A DNA stretch of 64,000 bases, from NCBI GenBank assembly GCA_947652605.1, contig CANTFG010000085.1, positions 156,001 to 220,000 on the forward strand. The letters run 5' to 3'. Position numbers and translations under genes: made by a program. The stretch is from Elmis aenea. Lineage: Eukaryota; Arthropoda; Insecta; Coleoptera; Elmidae. The notes under the pieces are model-generated. The model saw only the letters and a program-made list of their open reading frames with translations, searched no databases and had not been told where the DNA came from. Each line of letters opens with the position of its first letter. Position 1 is the first letter of the stretch. Positions 19,901-32,985 of this stretch are shown in pieces.

Positions 19901-22803
19901 TTCATCTCCTCCTTCATCTCCTCCTTCATCTCCTCCTTCATCTCCTCTTTCATCTCCTCCTTCATCTCCTCCTTCATCTCCTCCTTCATCTCCTCCTTCA
20001 TCTCCTTCTTCATCTCCTCCTTCTTCTCCTGCTTCATCTCCTCCTTCATCTTCTCCTTCATCTCCTCCGTCATCTCCTCCATCATCTCCTCCTTCATCTC
20101 CATCTCCTCCATCATCTCCTCTTTCATCTCCTCCTTCATCTCCTCCTTCATCTCCTCCTTCATCTCCTCCTTCATCTCCTCCTTCATCTCCTCCTTCATC
20201 TCCTCCTTCATCTCCTCCTTCATCTTCTCCTTCATCTCCTCCGTCATCTCCTCCATCATCTCCTCCTTCATCCTTATCTCCTAATTCATCTCCTCCTTCA
20301 TCTCCTCCTTCATCTCCTCCTTCATCTCCTCCTTCATCTCCTCCTTCATCTCCTCCTTCATCTCCTCCTTCATCTCCTCCTTCATCTCCTCCTTCATCTC
20401 CTCCTTCATCTCCTCCTTCATCTCCTCCTTCATCTCCTCCTTCATCTCCTCCTTCATCTCCTCCTTCATCTCCTCCTTCATCTCCTCCTTAATCTCCTCC
20501 TTCATCTCCTCCTTAATCTCCTCCTTCATCTCCTCCTTCATCTCCTCCTTCATCTCTTCCTTCATCTCCTCCTTCATCTCCTTCATCTCCTGCTTCTTCT
20601 CCTGCTTCATCTCCTGCTTCATCTCCTGCTTCATCTCCTGCTTCATCTCCTCCTTCATCTCCTCCTTCATCTCTTCCTTCATCTCCTCCTTCATCTACTC
20701 CTTCATCTTCTCCTTCATCTCCTCCTTCATCTCCTCCTTCATCTCCTCCTTCATCTCCTCCTTCATCTCCTTCTTCATCTCCTCCTTCATCGCCTCCTTC
20801 ATCTCCTGCTTCATCTCCTCCTTCATCTCCTCCTTCATCTCCTCCTTCACCTCCTCCTTCATCTCCTACTTCATCTCCTCCTTCATCTCCTCCTTCATCT
20901 CCTACTTCATCTCCTCCTTCATCTCCTCCTTCATCTCCTCCTTCATCTCCTCCTTCATTTCCTCCTTCATCTCCTCCTTGATCTCCTCCTTCATCTCCTC
21001 CTTCATCTCCTCCTTCATCTCCTCCTTCATCTCCTCCTTCATCTCCTCCTTCATCTCCTCCTTCATCTCCTCCTTCATCTCCTCCTTCATCTCCTCCTTC
21101 ATCTCCTTCTTCATCTCCTCCTTCTTCTCCTGCTTCATCTCCTCCTTCATCTTCTCCTTCATCTCCTCCGTCATCTCCTCCATCATCTTCTCCTTCATCT
21201 CCATCTCCTCCATCATCTCCTCTTTCATCTCCTCCTTCATCTCCTCCTTCATCTCCTCCTTCATCTCCTCCTTCATCTCCTCCTTCATCTCCTCCTTCAT
21301 CTCCTCCTTCATCTTCTCCTTCATCTCTTCCGTCATCTCCTCCATCATCTCCTCCTTCATCTCCATCTCCTAATTCATCTCCTCCTTCATCTCCTCCTTC
21401 ATCTCCTCCTTCATCTCCTCCTTCATCTCCTCCTTCATCTCCTCCTTCATCTCCTCCTTCATCTCCTCCTTCATCTCCTCCTTCATCTCCTCCTTCATCT
21501 CCTCCTTCATCTCCTCCTTAATCTCCTCCTTCATCTCCTCCTTCATCTCTTCCTTCATCTCCTCCCTCATCTCCTTCATCTCCTGCTTCTTCTCCTGCTT
21601 TATCTCCTGCTTCATCTCCTGCTTTATCTCCTGCTTCATCTCCTCCTTCATCTCCTCCTTCATCTCCTCCTTCATCTCCTCCATCTCCTCCTTTATCTCT
21701 TCCTTCATCTCCTCCTTCATCTCCTCCTTCATCTCCTCCATCTCCTTCATCTCCTCCTTCATCTCCTCCTTCATCTCCTCCTTGATCTCCTCCTTGATCT
21801 CCTCCTTGATCTCCTCCTTCATCTCCTCCTTCATCTCCTCCTTCATCTCCTACTTCATCTCCTCCTTCATCTCCTCCTTCATCTCCTTCATCTCCTCCTT
21901 CATCTCCTCCTTCATCTCCTCCTTCATCTCCTCCTTCATCTCCTTCATCTCCTCCTTCTTCTCCTCCTTCATCTCCTCCTTTATCTCCTCCTTCATCTCC
22001 TCCATCTCCTCCATCTCCTCCTTGATCTCCTCCTTCATCTCCTCCTTCATCTCTTCCTTCATCTCCTCCTTGATCATCTCCTTCATCTCCTCCTTCATCT
22101 CCTCCTTCATCTCCTCCTTCATCTCCTCCTTCATCTTCTCCTTCATCTCCTCCTTTATCTCTTCGTTTATCTCCTCCTTCATCTCCTGCTTCTTCTCTTG
22201 CTTTATCTCCTGCTTCATCTCCTACTTTATCTCCTGCTTCATCTCCTCCTTCATCTCCTCCTTCATCTCCTCCTTTATTTCCTCTTTCATCTCCTCCTTC
22301 ATCTCCTCCTTCATCTCCTCCTTCATCTCCTCCTTCATCTCCTCCTTCATCTCCTCCTTCATCTCCTCCTTCATCTCCTCCTTCATCTCCTCCTTTATCT
22401 CTTCGTTCATCTCCTCCTTCATCTCCTGCTTCTTCTCCTGCTTTATCTCCTGCTTTATCTCCTGCTTCATCTCCTGCTTTATCTCCTGCTTCATCTCCTC
22501 CTTTATCTCCTCCTTCATCTCCTCTTTCATCTCCTCCTTCATCTCCTCCTTCATCTCCTCCTTCATCTCCTTCTTCATCTCCTCCTTCATCTCCTCCTTC
22601 ATCTCCTCCTTCATGTCCTCCTTTATCTCCTCCTTCATCTTCTCCTTCATCTCCTTCTTCATCTACTCCTTCATCTCCTCCTTCATCTCCTCCTTCATCT
22701 CCTCCTTCATCTCCTCCTTCATCTCCTTCATCTCCTCCTTCGTCTTTTCCTTCTTCTTCTCCTTCATCTCCTCCTTCATCTCGACCTTCTTCTTCATCTC
22801 CTT
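13942..22803. repeat. 12-bp CTCCTTCATCTC minisatellite (block B, 8.86 kb)
   Basis: The largest array: 8,862 bp, about 740 copies of the 12-mer. The plus strand is almost pure pyrimidine apart from one A per unit. Variant clusters recur: TCCGTCATCTCCTCCATC with CATCTCCATCTCC, and CTCCTAATTC near 17212, 17702, 18460, 18808, 19801, 20281 and 21370. These show a higher-order structure of a few hundred bp to about 1 kb. One plus frame (Leu-Leu-Leu-His repeat) is open for 2,980 codons and another (Ile-Ser-Ser-Phe) for 1,093, while minus frames read Glu-Met-Lys-Glu or Gly-Asp-Glu-Gly. All are by-products of 3-bp-step slippage, so no gene is called. Confidence 0.95.
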
Positions 22804-25800
22804 CTACAGCAAATGGCTTCAAACTTCGTATACACATTAGTTATGAGCGATTTAAGGATTATTAGCCCCTAAATACGATTTTTAATTTTTCGTGAAAAAT
22901 GGGAAAAGTGCAAGGGCTATATAGTCTTTGCACTTTTTTCGACCAAAAAAATCGATTTTCTTAAAACTATAGCAAATGGCTTCAAACTTCTTAAACACGT
23001 TAGTTACGAGCAAGTTAAGGATTATTAGCCCCTAAATACGATTTTTAATTTTTCGCGAAAAATGGGAAAAGTACAAAGGCTATATATAGTCTGCACTTTT
23101 TTCGACAAAAAAATCGATTTTCTTAAAACTACAGCAAATGGCTTCAAACTTCTTATACACGTTAGTTATGAGCGAATTAAGGATTATTAGCCCCTAAATA
23201 CGATTTTTAATTTTTCGTGAAAAATGGGAAAAGTACAAAGGCTATAGTCTGCACTTTTTTCGACAAAAAAATCGATTTTCTTAAAACTATAGCAAATGGC
23301 TTCAAACTTCTTAAACACGTTAGTTACGAGCAAGTTAAGGATTATTAGCCCCTAAATACGATTTTTAATTTTTCGCGAAAAATGGGAAAAGTACAAAGGC
23401 TATAGTCTTTGCACTTTTTTCGACAAAAAAATCGATTTTCTTAAAACTACAGCAAATGGCTTCAAACTTCTTATACACGTTAGTTACGAGCAAGTTAAGG
23501 ATTATTAGCCCCTAAATACGATTTTTAATTTTTCGTGAAAAATGGGAAAAGTACAAAGGCTATAGTCTTTGCACTTTTTTCGACAAAAAAATCGATTTTC
23601 TTAAAACTACAGCAAATGGCTTCAAACTTCTTATACACGTTAGTTATGAGCGAATTAAGGATTATTAGCCCCTAAATACGATTTTTAATTTTTCGTGAAA
23701 AATGGGAAAAGTACAAAGGCTAGTCTTTGCACTTTTTTCGACAAAAAAATCGATTTTCTTAAAACTATAGCAAATGGCTTCAAACTTCTTAAACACGTTA
23801 GTTACGAGCAAGTTAAGGATTATTAGCCCCTAAATACGATTTTTAATTTTTCGCGAAAAATGGGAAAAGTACAAAGGCTATAGTCTTTGCACTTTTTTCG
23901 ACAAAAAAATCGATTTTCTTAAAACTACAGCAAATGGCTTCAAACTTCTTATACACGTTAGTTACGAGCAAGTTAAGGATTATTAGCCCCTAAATACGAT
24001 TTTTAATTTTTCGCGAAAAATGGGAAAAGTACAAAGGCTTATAGTCTGCACTTTTTTCGACAAAAAAATCGATTTTCTTAAAACTACAGCAAATGGCTTC
24101 AAACTTCTTATACACGTTAGTTATGAGCGAATTAAGGATTATTAGCCCCTAAATACGATTTTTAATTTTTCGCGAAAAATGGGAAAAGTACAAAGGCTAT
24201 AGTCTTTGCACTTTTTTCGACAAAAAAATCGATTTTCTTAAAACTACAGCAAATGGCTTCAAACTTCTTAAACACGTTAGTTATGAGCAATTTAAGGATT
24301 ATTAGCCCTAAATACGATTTTTAATTTTTCGCGAAAAATGGGAGAAGTACAAAGGCTATATTCTTTGCACTTTTTTCGACAAAAAAATCGATTTTCTTAA
24401 AACTACAGCAAATGGCTTCAAACTTCTTATACAAGTTAGTTATGAGCGAATTAAGGATTATTAGCCCCTAAATACGATTTTTAATTTTTCGCGAAAAATG
24501 GGAAAAGTACAAAGGCTATAGTCTTTGCACTTTTTTCGACAAAAAAATCGATTTTCTTAAAACTACAGCAAATGGCTTCAAACTTCTTATACACGTTAGT
24601 TACGAGCAAGTTAAGGATTATTAGCCCCTAAATACGATTTTTAATTTTTCGCGAAAAATGGGAAAAGTACAAAGGCTATAGTCTGCACTTTTTTCGACAA
24701 AAAAATCGATTTTCTTAAAACTACAGCAAATGGCTTCAAACTTCTTATACACGTTAGTTATGAGCGAATTAAGGATTATTAGCCCCTAAATACGATTTTT
24801 AATTTTTCGTGAAAAATGGGAAAAGTACAAAGGCTATAGTCTGCACTTTTTTCGACAAAAAAATCGATTTTCTTAAAACTATAGCAAATGGCTTCAAACT
24901 TCTTAAACACGTTAGTTACGAGCAAGTTAAGGATTATTAGCCCCTAAATACGATTTTTAATTTTTCGCGAAAAATGGGAAAAGTACAAAGGCTATATAGT
25001 CTTTGCACTTTTTTCGACAAAAAAATCGATTTTCTTAAAACTACAGCAAATGGCTTCAAACTTCTTAAACACGTTAGTTATGAGCAATTTAAGGATTATT
25101 AGCCCTAAATACGATTTTTAATTTTTCGCGAAAAATGGGAGAAGTACAAAGGCTATAGTCTTTGCACTTTTTTCGATAAAAAAATCGATTTTCTTAAAAC
25201 TACAGCAAATGGCTTCAAACTTCTTAAACACGTTAGTTATGAGCAATTTAAGGATTATTAGCCCTAAATACGATTTTTAATTTTTCGCGAAAAATGGGAG
25301 AAGTACAAAGGCTATAGTCTTTGCACTTTTTTCGACAAAAAAATCGATTTTCTTAAAACTACAGCAAATGGCTTCAAACTTCTTAAACACGTTAGTTACG
25401 AGCAAGTTAAGGATTATTAGCCCCTAAATACGATTTTTAATTTTTCGCGAAAAATGGGAAAAGTACAAAGGCTATATATAGTCTTTGCACTTTTTTCGAC
25501 AAAAAAATCGATTTTCTTAAAACTACAGCAAATGGCTTCAAACTTCTTATACAAGTTAGTTATGAGCGAATTAAGGATTATTAGCCCCTAAATACGATTT
25601 TTAATTTTTCGCGAAAAATGGGAAAAGTACAAAGGCTATAGTCTTTGCACTTTTTTCGACAAAAAAATCGATTTTCTTAAAACTACAGCAAATGGCTTCA
25701 AACTTCTTATACACGTTAGTTACGAGCAAGGTAAGGATTATTAGCCCCTAAATACGATTTTTAATTTTTCGCGAAAAATGGGAAAAGTACAAAGGCTATA

Positions 25801-26483
25801 GTCTGCACTTTTTTCGACAAAAAAATCGATTTTCTTAAAACTACAGCAAATGGCTTCAAACTTCTTATACACGTTAGTTATGAGCGAATTAAGGATTATT
25901 AGCCCCTAAATACGATTTTTAATTTTTCGTGAAAAATGGGAAAAGTACAAAGGCTATAGTCTGCACTTTTTTCGACAAAAAAATCGATTTTCTTAAAACT
26001 ATAGCAAATGGCTTCAAACTTCTTAAACACGTTAGTTACGAGCAAGTTAAGGATTATTAGCCCCTAAATACGATTTTTAATTTTTCGCGAAAAATGGGAA
26101 AAGTACAAAGGCTATAGTCTTTGCACTTTTTTCGACAAAAAAATCGATTTTCTTAAAACTACAGCAAATGGCTTCAAACTTCTTATACACGTTAGTTACG
26201 AGCAAGTTAAGGATTATTAGCCCCTAAATACGATTTTTAATTTTTCGTGAAAAATGGGAAAAGTACAAAGGCTTATAGTCTTTGCACTTTTTTCGACAAA
26301 AAAATCGATTTTCTTAAAACTACAGCAAATGGCTTCAAACTTCTTAAACACGTTAGTTATGAGCAATTTAAGGATTATTAGCCCCTAAATACGATTTTTA
26401 ATTTTTCGCGAAAAATGGGAAAAGTACAAAGGCTATAGTCTTTGCACTTTTTTCGACAAAAAAATCGATTTTCTTAAAACTAC
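22804..26483. repeat. 160-bp satellite, segment 3 (about 23 monomers)
   Basis: It starts with the same marked monomer as segment 2 and ends with CTTAAAACTAC at block C. It includes monomers with GGGAGAAGTAC and ATGAGCAATTT variants near 24290, 25080 and 25250, and a GAGCAAGGTAAGG variant near 25726 that recurs near 47376. No gene is visible. Confidence 0.95.
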
Positions 26484-26721
26484 CCTCGGACCCTCTGACC
26501 CTCTGACCCTCTGACCCTCTGACCCTCTGACCCTCTGACCCTCTGACCCTCGGACCCTCGGACCCTCGGACCCTCGGACCCTCGGACCCTCGGACCCTCG
26601 GACCCTCGGACCCTCGGACCCTCGGACCCTCGGACCCTCGGACCCTCGGACCCTCGGACCCCCGGACCCCCGGACTCTCGGACTCTCGGACTCTCGGACT
26701 CTCGGACTCTTGGACCCTCGG
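26484..26721. repeat. 8-bp C-rich minisatellite, about 30 copies (block C)
   Basis: The longest 8-bp array (238 bp), with a run of TGACCCTC variants on the left, GGACCCTC in the middle and GGACTCTC on the right. Its length differs from those in A, B and D by exact multiples of 8. Confidence 0.9.
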
Positions 26722-27623
26722 TACAGGCACATTCTGCATTTTTAACGTTATTGCAACGGAGATTCTTGTGTCTGCACTCGACCGTCATTGCAACGGAGAA
26801 TGTGTTAGTATTTTTGCCCTACCGGCGAATCGTCGTGATCGGCCCGAGGGATACGCGATCGTTGGATCCGACTGCGAACCGCAAAAACATTTATTCGGAT
26901 GATGAAGCCCGAGCGACTTCCGTACTTTTACCGTCATTGCAACAAAGATTCATGTGCTTGCACTCGACCGTCATTGCAACGGAGAATGTGTCTAATTTTG
27001 CCCGTCATAGCAACGGAGAATGTGGCTGTAGATTTGACCGTCAATGCAACGGAGAATGGGCCTGCACGTTTACCGGTATTGCAACGGAGATTCTTGTGTC
27101 TGCACTCGACCGTCATTGCAACGGAGAATGTGTTAGTATTTTTGCCCTACCGGCGAATCGTCGTGATCGGCCCGAGGGATACGCGATCGTTGGATCCGAC
27201 TGCGAACCGCAAAAACATTTATTCGGATGATGAAGCCCGAGCGACTTCCGTACTTTTACCGTCATTGCAACAAAGATTCATGTGCTTGCACTCGACCGTC
27301 ATTGCAACGGAGAATGTGTCTAATTTTGCCCGTCATAGCAACGGAGAATGTGGCTGTAGATTTGACCGTCAATGCAACGGAGAATGGGCCTGCACGTTTA
27401 CCGGTATTGCAACGGAGATTCTTGTGTCTGCATTCGACCGCCATAGCAACGGAGAATGTGCCTGTACCTTTGACCGTCATTGCAACGGAGAATTGGTCTG
27501 CATTTTTAACGTTATTGCAACGGAGATTCTTGTGTCTGCACTCGACCGTCATTGCAACGGAGAATGTGTTAGTATTTTTGCCCGTCATTGCGACCGAGAA
27601 TGTGCTTGTACCTTTGACCGTCC
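26722..27623. repeat. 36-bp/328-bp repeat array (block C)
   Basis: Units start at 26749, 27077, 27405 and 27513 (steps of 328, 328 and 108 bp). The organisation is the same as in block B. Confidence 0.85.
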
Positions 27624-28568
27624 TGTGGTATATGAAAGTAGTGGTTGTCAAGCCCGGAGGCTGAAACTGAAGCCCGAAGGCTGATTAACCCTAAGGTTGT
27701 TTTTAGAGCAGCGCACAGTGCCTAATACTCGGTCAATAAATTACCCGCAGGTATTATATATTGGCGTCACTAAAGCGACGGAGTGTATAGGAGCTGAACT
27801 CCTGTGGTATGTAAAGGTATATCAAGCCCGAAGGCTGAAATTTATGCCCGAAGGCTGTTAACCCGGAGGTTACTTAAGGTATCGGGGTCTCGCCTCGCGA
27901 CAAGACGAATCCCCGAGCTAAGGGCTGTGTCTCAACAGATGCAGCGTGGAAACTGCACTACCGAGTTCCACACCCTGCCAGAACGTAAGTCAGTAGTATT
28001 GGCGTCACTAATTATATGACGAAGCAATTGGCTACCTTATGCTGGAGCAAGCTCCTGTGGTATATGAAAGTAGTGGTTGTCAAACCCGGAGGCTGAAATT
28101 GAAGCCCGAAGGCTGATTAACCCTAAGGTTGTTTTTAGAGCAACGCACAGTGCCTAATACTCAGACAATAAATTACCCGCAGGTATTATATATTGGCGTC
28201 GCTAAAGCGACGGAGTGTATAGGAGCTGAACTCCTGTGGTATGTAAAGGTATATCAAGCCCGAAGGCTGTTAACCCGGAGGTTACTTAAGGTATCGGGGT
28301 CTCGCCTCGCGACAAGACGAATCCCCGAGCTAAGGGCTGTCTCAACAGATGCAGCGTGGAAACTGCACTACCGAGTTCCACACCCTGCCAGAACGTAAGT
28401 CAGTAGTATTGGCGTCACTAATTATATGACGAAGCAATTGGCTACCTTATGCTGGAGCAAGCTCCTGTGGTATATGAAAGTAGTGGTTGTCAAGCCCGGA
28501 GGCTGAAACTGAAGCCCGAAGGCTGATTAACCCTAAGGTTGTTTTTAGAGCAACGCACAGTGCCTAAT
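27624..28568. repeat. Hairpin-rich 410-432 bp repeat, 2.25 copies (block C)
   Basis: Copies start at 27624, 28056 and 28466 and contain the same chain of minihairpins as in block B. One first hairpin is altered: CAAACCCGGAGGCTG near 28082, against CAAGCCCGGAGGCTG in B and D, which unpairs one stem position. Confidence 0.8.
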
Positions 28569-28871
28569 ATTCGGATGATGTAGCCCGCATTTTGGGGGCC
28601 GTCAAGTCGAAACTTGGCGGACACCCGCGGGCACGTTGTGGTGTTAACAAAAATTGTCGTATGCTTTCGGATACGCCAAGGAGAGACTGGACTCCGCCGA
28701 ACGATCGGGAATTTTCGTCGCCTCGCAATATGCGAAACACGCACTTATTCCGCTGTGACGCGGGAAAAATCCGTAATCGAAACGGAGACGGTCGCTCCAG
28801 GTACCGCGGTACTATAGACAACTTTACGGCCTAACATGCGCTCAGTCGTCCGCGGACGACGAACGAATTTT
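28569..28871. other. Low-copy linker, unrecognised (block C)
   Basis: The same linker as in B and D, with an extra 9 bp (AGAGACTGG) near 28681 and substitutions GGGCACGTTG and ATATGCGAAAC. The 9-bp difference leaves both overlapping open frames intact. Function unknown. Confidence 0.6.
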
Positions 28872-30930
28872 TCGCCGGGTCGCCGCGGTGAGGTGTTCAT
28901 GTGTCTGCATCTACCGCCGAACCGTCGTGATCGGCCCGAGGGATACGCGATCGTTAGATCCGACTGCGAACCGCAAAAACATTTATTCGGATGATGAAGC
29001 CCGAGCGACTTCCGTACTTTTACCGTCATTGCAACGGAGATTCATGTGCTTGCACTCGACCGTCATTGCAACGGAGAATGTGTTAGTGGTATTCATGTGT
29101 CCGCACCTACCGGCAATCCGTCGTGATCGGCCCAAGGGATACGCGATCGTTGGATCCGACTGCAAACCGCAAAAACATTTATTCGGATGATGACGCCCGA
29201 GCGACCTCGGTATTTTAAAGGAACTTTTTCGGACGGCCGTGGATGATTACCAAAGAGTTCTCAAATTTTGCTTCTTAGACGTAGTCGGATGCGCTATTCT
29301 TTTAGCTACATGTCGAACACCGGATAAAAATTTTCTCACCGCAATTAACGGAGTTATGAATATTTTTGTAGACCGAGATGTTTTTATCGCCGGGTCGCCG
29401 AGACGTTGTGGTATTCATGTGTCCGCACCTACCGGCGATTCGTCGTGATCGGCCCGAGGGATACGCGATCGTTGGATCCGACTGCGAACCGCAAAAACAT
29501 TTATTCGGATGATGAAGCCCGAGCGACTTCCGTACTTTTACCGTCATTGCAACGGAGATTCATGTGCTTGCACTCGACCGTCATTGCAACGGAGAATGTG
29601 TTAGTGGTATTCATGTGTCCGCACCTACCGGCAATCCGTCGTGATCGGCCCGAGGGATACGCGATCGTTGGATCCGACTGCAAACCGCAAAAACATTTAT
29701 TCGGATGATGACGCCCGAGCGACCTCGGTATTTTAAAGGAACTTTTTCGGACGGCCGTGGATGATTACCAAAGAGTTCTCAAATTTTGCTTCTTAGACGT
29801 AGTCGGATGCGCTATTCTTTTAGCTACATGTCGAACACCGGATAAAAATTTTCTCACCGCAATTAACGGAGTTATGAATATTTTTGTAGACCGAGATGTT
29901 TTTATCGCCGGGTCGCCGAGACGTTGTGGTATTCATGTGTCCGCACCTACCGGCGATTCGTCGTGATCGGCCCGAGGGATACGCGATCGTTGGATCCGAC
30001 TGCGAACCGCAAAAACATTTATTCGGATGATGACGCCCGAGCGACCTCGGTATTTTAAAGGAACTTTTTCGGACGGCTGTGGATGATTACCAAAGAGTTC
30101 TCAAATTTTGCTTCTTAGACGTAGTCGGATGCGCTATTCTTTTAGCTACATGTCGAACACCAGATAAAAATTTTCTCACCGCAATTAACGGAGTTATGAA
30201 TATTTTTGTAGACCGAGATGTTTTTATCGCCGGGTCGCCGAGACGTTGTGGTATTCATGTGTCCGCACCTACCGGCGATTCGTCGTGATCGGCCCGAGGA
30301 ATACGCGATCGTTGGATCCGACTGCGAACCGCAAAAACATTTATTCGGATGATGACGCCCGAGCGACCTCGGTATTTTAAAGGAACTTTTTCGGACGGCC
30401 GTGGATGATTACCAAAAAGTTCTCAAATTTTGCTTCTTAGACGTAGTCGGATGCGCTATTCTTTTAGCTACATGTCGAACACCGGATAAAAATTTTCTCA
30501 CCGCAATTAACGGAGTTATGAATATTTTTGTAGACCGAGATGTTTTTATCGCCGGGTCGCCGAGACGTTGTGGTATTCATGTGTCCGCACCTACCGGCGA
30601 TTCGTCGTGATCGGCCCGAGGGATACGCGATCGTTGGATCCGACTGCGAACCGCAAAAACATTTATTCGGATGATGAAGCCCGAGCGACTTCCGTACTTT
30701 TACCGTCATTGCAACGGAGATTCATGTGCTTGCACTCGACCGTCATTGCAACGGAGAATGTGTTAGTGGTATTCATGTGTCCGCACCTACCGGCAATTCG
30801 TCGTGATCGGCCCAAGGGATACGCGATCGTTGGATCCGACTGCAAACCGCAAAAACATTTATTCGGATGATGACGCCCGAGCGACCTCGGTATTTTAAAG
30901 GAACTTTTTCGGACGGCCGTGGTTGATTAC
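28872..30930. repeat. Mosaic array of 198- and 322-bp modules (block C)
   Basis: Core positions near 28929, 29127, 29449, 29647, 29969, 30291, 30613 and 30811 give the same module order as in block B. All four 322-bp modules keep the 84-codon open frame here. Confidence 0.85.
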
Positions 30931-32985
30931 CTTCATCTCCTTCATCTCCTCCTTCATCTCCTCCATCATCTCCTCCTTCATCTCCTCCTTCATCTCCTCC
31001 TTCATCTGCTCCTTCATCTGCTCCTTCATCTGCTCCTTCATATCCTCCTTCATCTACTTCATCTCCTCCTTCATCTCCTCCTTCATCTCCTCCTTCATCT
31101 CCTCCTTCATCTCCTCCTTCATCTCCTCCTTCATCTCCTTCTTCATCTCCTCCTTCATCTCCTCCTTCATCTCCTGCTTCATCTCCTCCTTCATCTCCTC
31201 CTTCGTCTCCTCCTTCGTCTCCTCCTTCATCTCCTCCTTCATCTCCTTCTTCATCTCCTCCTTCACCTGCTCCTTCATCTCCTACTTCATCTCCTCCTTC
31301 ATCTCCTCCTTCATCTCCTCCTTCATCTCCTACTTCATCTCCTCCTTCATCTCCTCCTTCATCTCCTCCTTCATCTCCTCCTTCATCTCCTCCTTCATCT
31401 CCTCCTTCATCTTCTCCTTCATCTCTTCCGTCATCTCCTCCATCATCTCCTCCTTCATCTCCATCTCCTAATTCATCTCCTCCTTCATCTCCTCCTTCAT
31501 CTCCTTCTTCATCTCCTCCTTCATCTCCTCCTTCATCTCCTCCTTCATCTCCTCCTTCATCTCCTCCTTCATCTCCTCCTTCATCTCCTCCTTCATCTCC
31601 TCCTTCATCTCCTCCTTCATCTCCTCCTTCATCTCCTCCTTCATCTCCTCCTTCATCTCCTCCTTAATCTTCTCCTTCATCTCCTCCTTAATCTCCTCCT
31701 TCATCTCCTCCTTCATCTCCTCCTTCATCTCTTCCTTCATCTCCTCCTTCATCTCCTTCATCTCCTGCTTCTTCTCCTGCTTTATCTCCTGCTTCATCTC
31801 CTGCTTTATCTCCTGCTTCATCTCCTCCTTCATCTCCTCCTTCATCTCCTCCTTCATCTCCTCCATCTCCTCCTTTATCTCTTCCTTCATCTCCTCCTTC
31901 ATCTCCTCCTTCATCTCCTCCATCTCCTTCATCTCCTCCTTCATCTCCTCCTTCATCTCCTCCTTGATCTCCTCCTTGATCTCCTCCTTGATCTCCTCCT
32001 TCATCTCCTCCTTCATCTCCTCCTTCATCTCCTACTTCATCTCCTCCTTCATCTCCTCCTTCATCTCCTCCTTCATCTCCTTCATCTCCTCCTTCATCTC
32101 CTCCTTCATCTCCTCCTTCATCTCCTCCTTCATCTCCTTCATCTCCTCCTTCTTCTCCTCCTTCATCTCCTCCTTTATCTCCTCCTTCATCTCCTCCATC
32201 TCCTCCATCTCCTCCTTGATCTCCTCCTTCATCTCCTCCTTCATCTCTTCCTTCATCTCCTCCTTGATCATCTCCTTCATCTCCTCCTTCATCTCCTCCT
32301 TCATCTCCTCCTTCATCTCCTCCTTCATCTTCTCCTTCATCTCCTCCTTTATCTCTTCGTTTATCTCCTCCTTCATCTCCTGCTTCTTCTCTTGCTTTAT
32401 CTCCTGCTTCATCTCCTACTTTATCTCCTGCTTCATCTCCTCCTTCATCTCCTCCTTCATCTCCTCCTTTATTTCCTCTTTCATCTCCTCCTTCATCTCC
32501 TCCTTCATCTCCTCCTTCATCTCCTCCTTCATCTCCTCCTTCATCTCCTCCTTCATCTCCTCCTTCATCTCCTCCTTCATCTCCTCCTTTATCTCTTCGT
32601 TCATCTCCTCCTTCATCTCCTGCTTCTTCTCCTGCTTTATCTCCTGCTTTATCTCCTGCTTCATCTCCTGCTTTATCTCCTGCTTCATCTCCTCCTTTAT
32701 CTCCTCCTTCATCTCCTCTTTCATCTCCTCCTTCATCTCCTCCTTCATCTCCTCCTTCATCTCCTTCTTCATCTCCTCCTTCATCTCCTCCTTCATCTCC
32801 TCCTTCATGTCCTCCTTTATCTCCTCCTTCATCTTCTCCTTCATCTCCTTCTTCATCTACTCCTTCATCTCCTCCTTCATCTCCTCCTTCATCTCCTCCT
32901 TCATCTCCTTCATCTCCTCCTTCGTCTTTTCCTTCTTCTTCTCCTTCATCTCCTCCTTCATCTCGACCTTCTTCTTCATCTCCTT
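30931..32985. repeat. 12-bp CTCCTTCATCTC minisatellite (block C, 2.06 kb)
   Basis: 2,055 bp of the same 12-mer. It includes a pair of CTTCGTCTCC variants near 31203 that also mark blocks D and E, and a single CTCCTAATTC variant near 31468. Long frames of up to 711 codons are by-products of the repeat. Confidence 0.95.

Larger units (their letters stand above)
9605..22803. repeat. Composite repeat block B (full form, longest)
   Basis: A full-length composite of 13.2 kb flanked by CTAC at 9601-9604 and 22804-22807. Its size comes mainly from an 8.86-kb 12-bp minisatellite. Left and right junctions are the same as in blocks A, C and D. Confidence 0.85.
26484..32985. repeat. Composite repeat block C (full form)
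   Basis: A full composite of 6.5 kb with the same component order as block B and the same CTAC flanks (26480-26483 and 32986-32989). It differs from B mainly in the lengths of the 8-bp and 12-bp arrays. Confidence 0.85.

Noticed and set aside
13930..22872. A 2,980-codon plus-strand frame, with similar 711-, 1,041- and 1,045-codon frames in C, D and E
   Set aside because: They are translations of the 12-bp minisatellite. Alternative plus frames and minus frames are open over the same sequence, there is no non-repetitive domain, and the tail is satellite.
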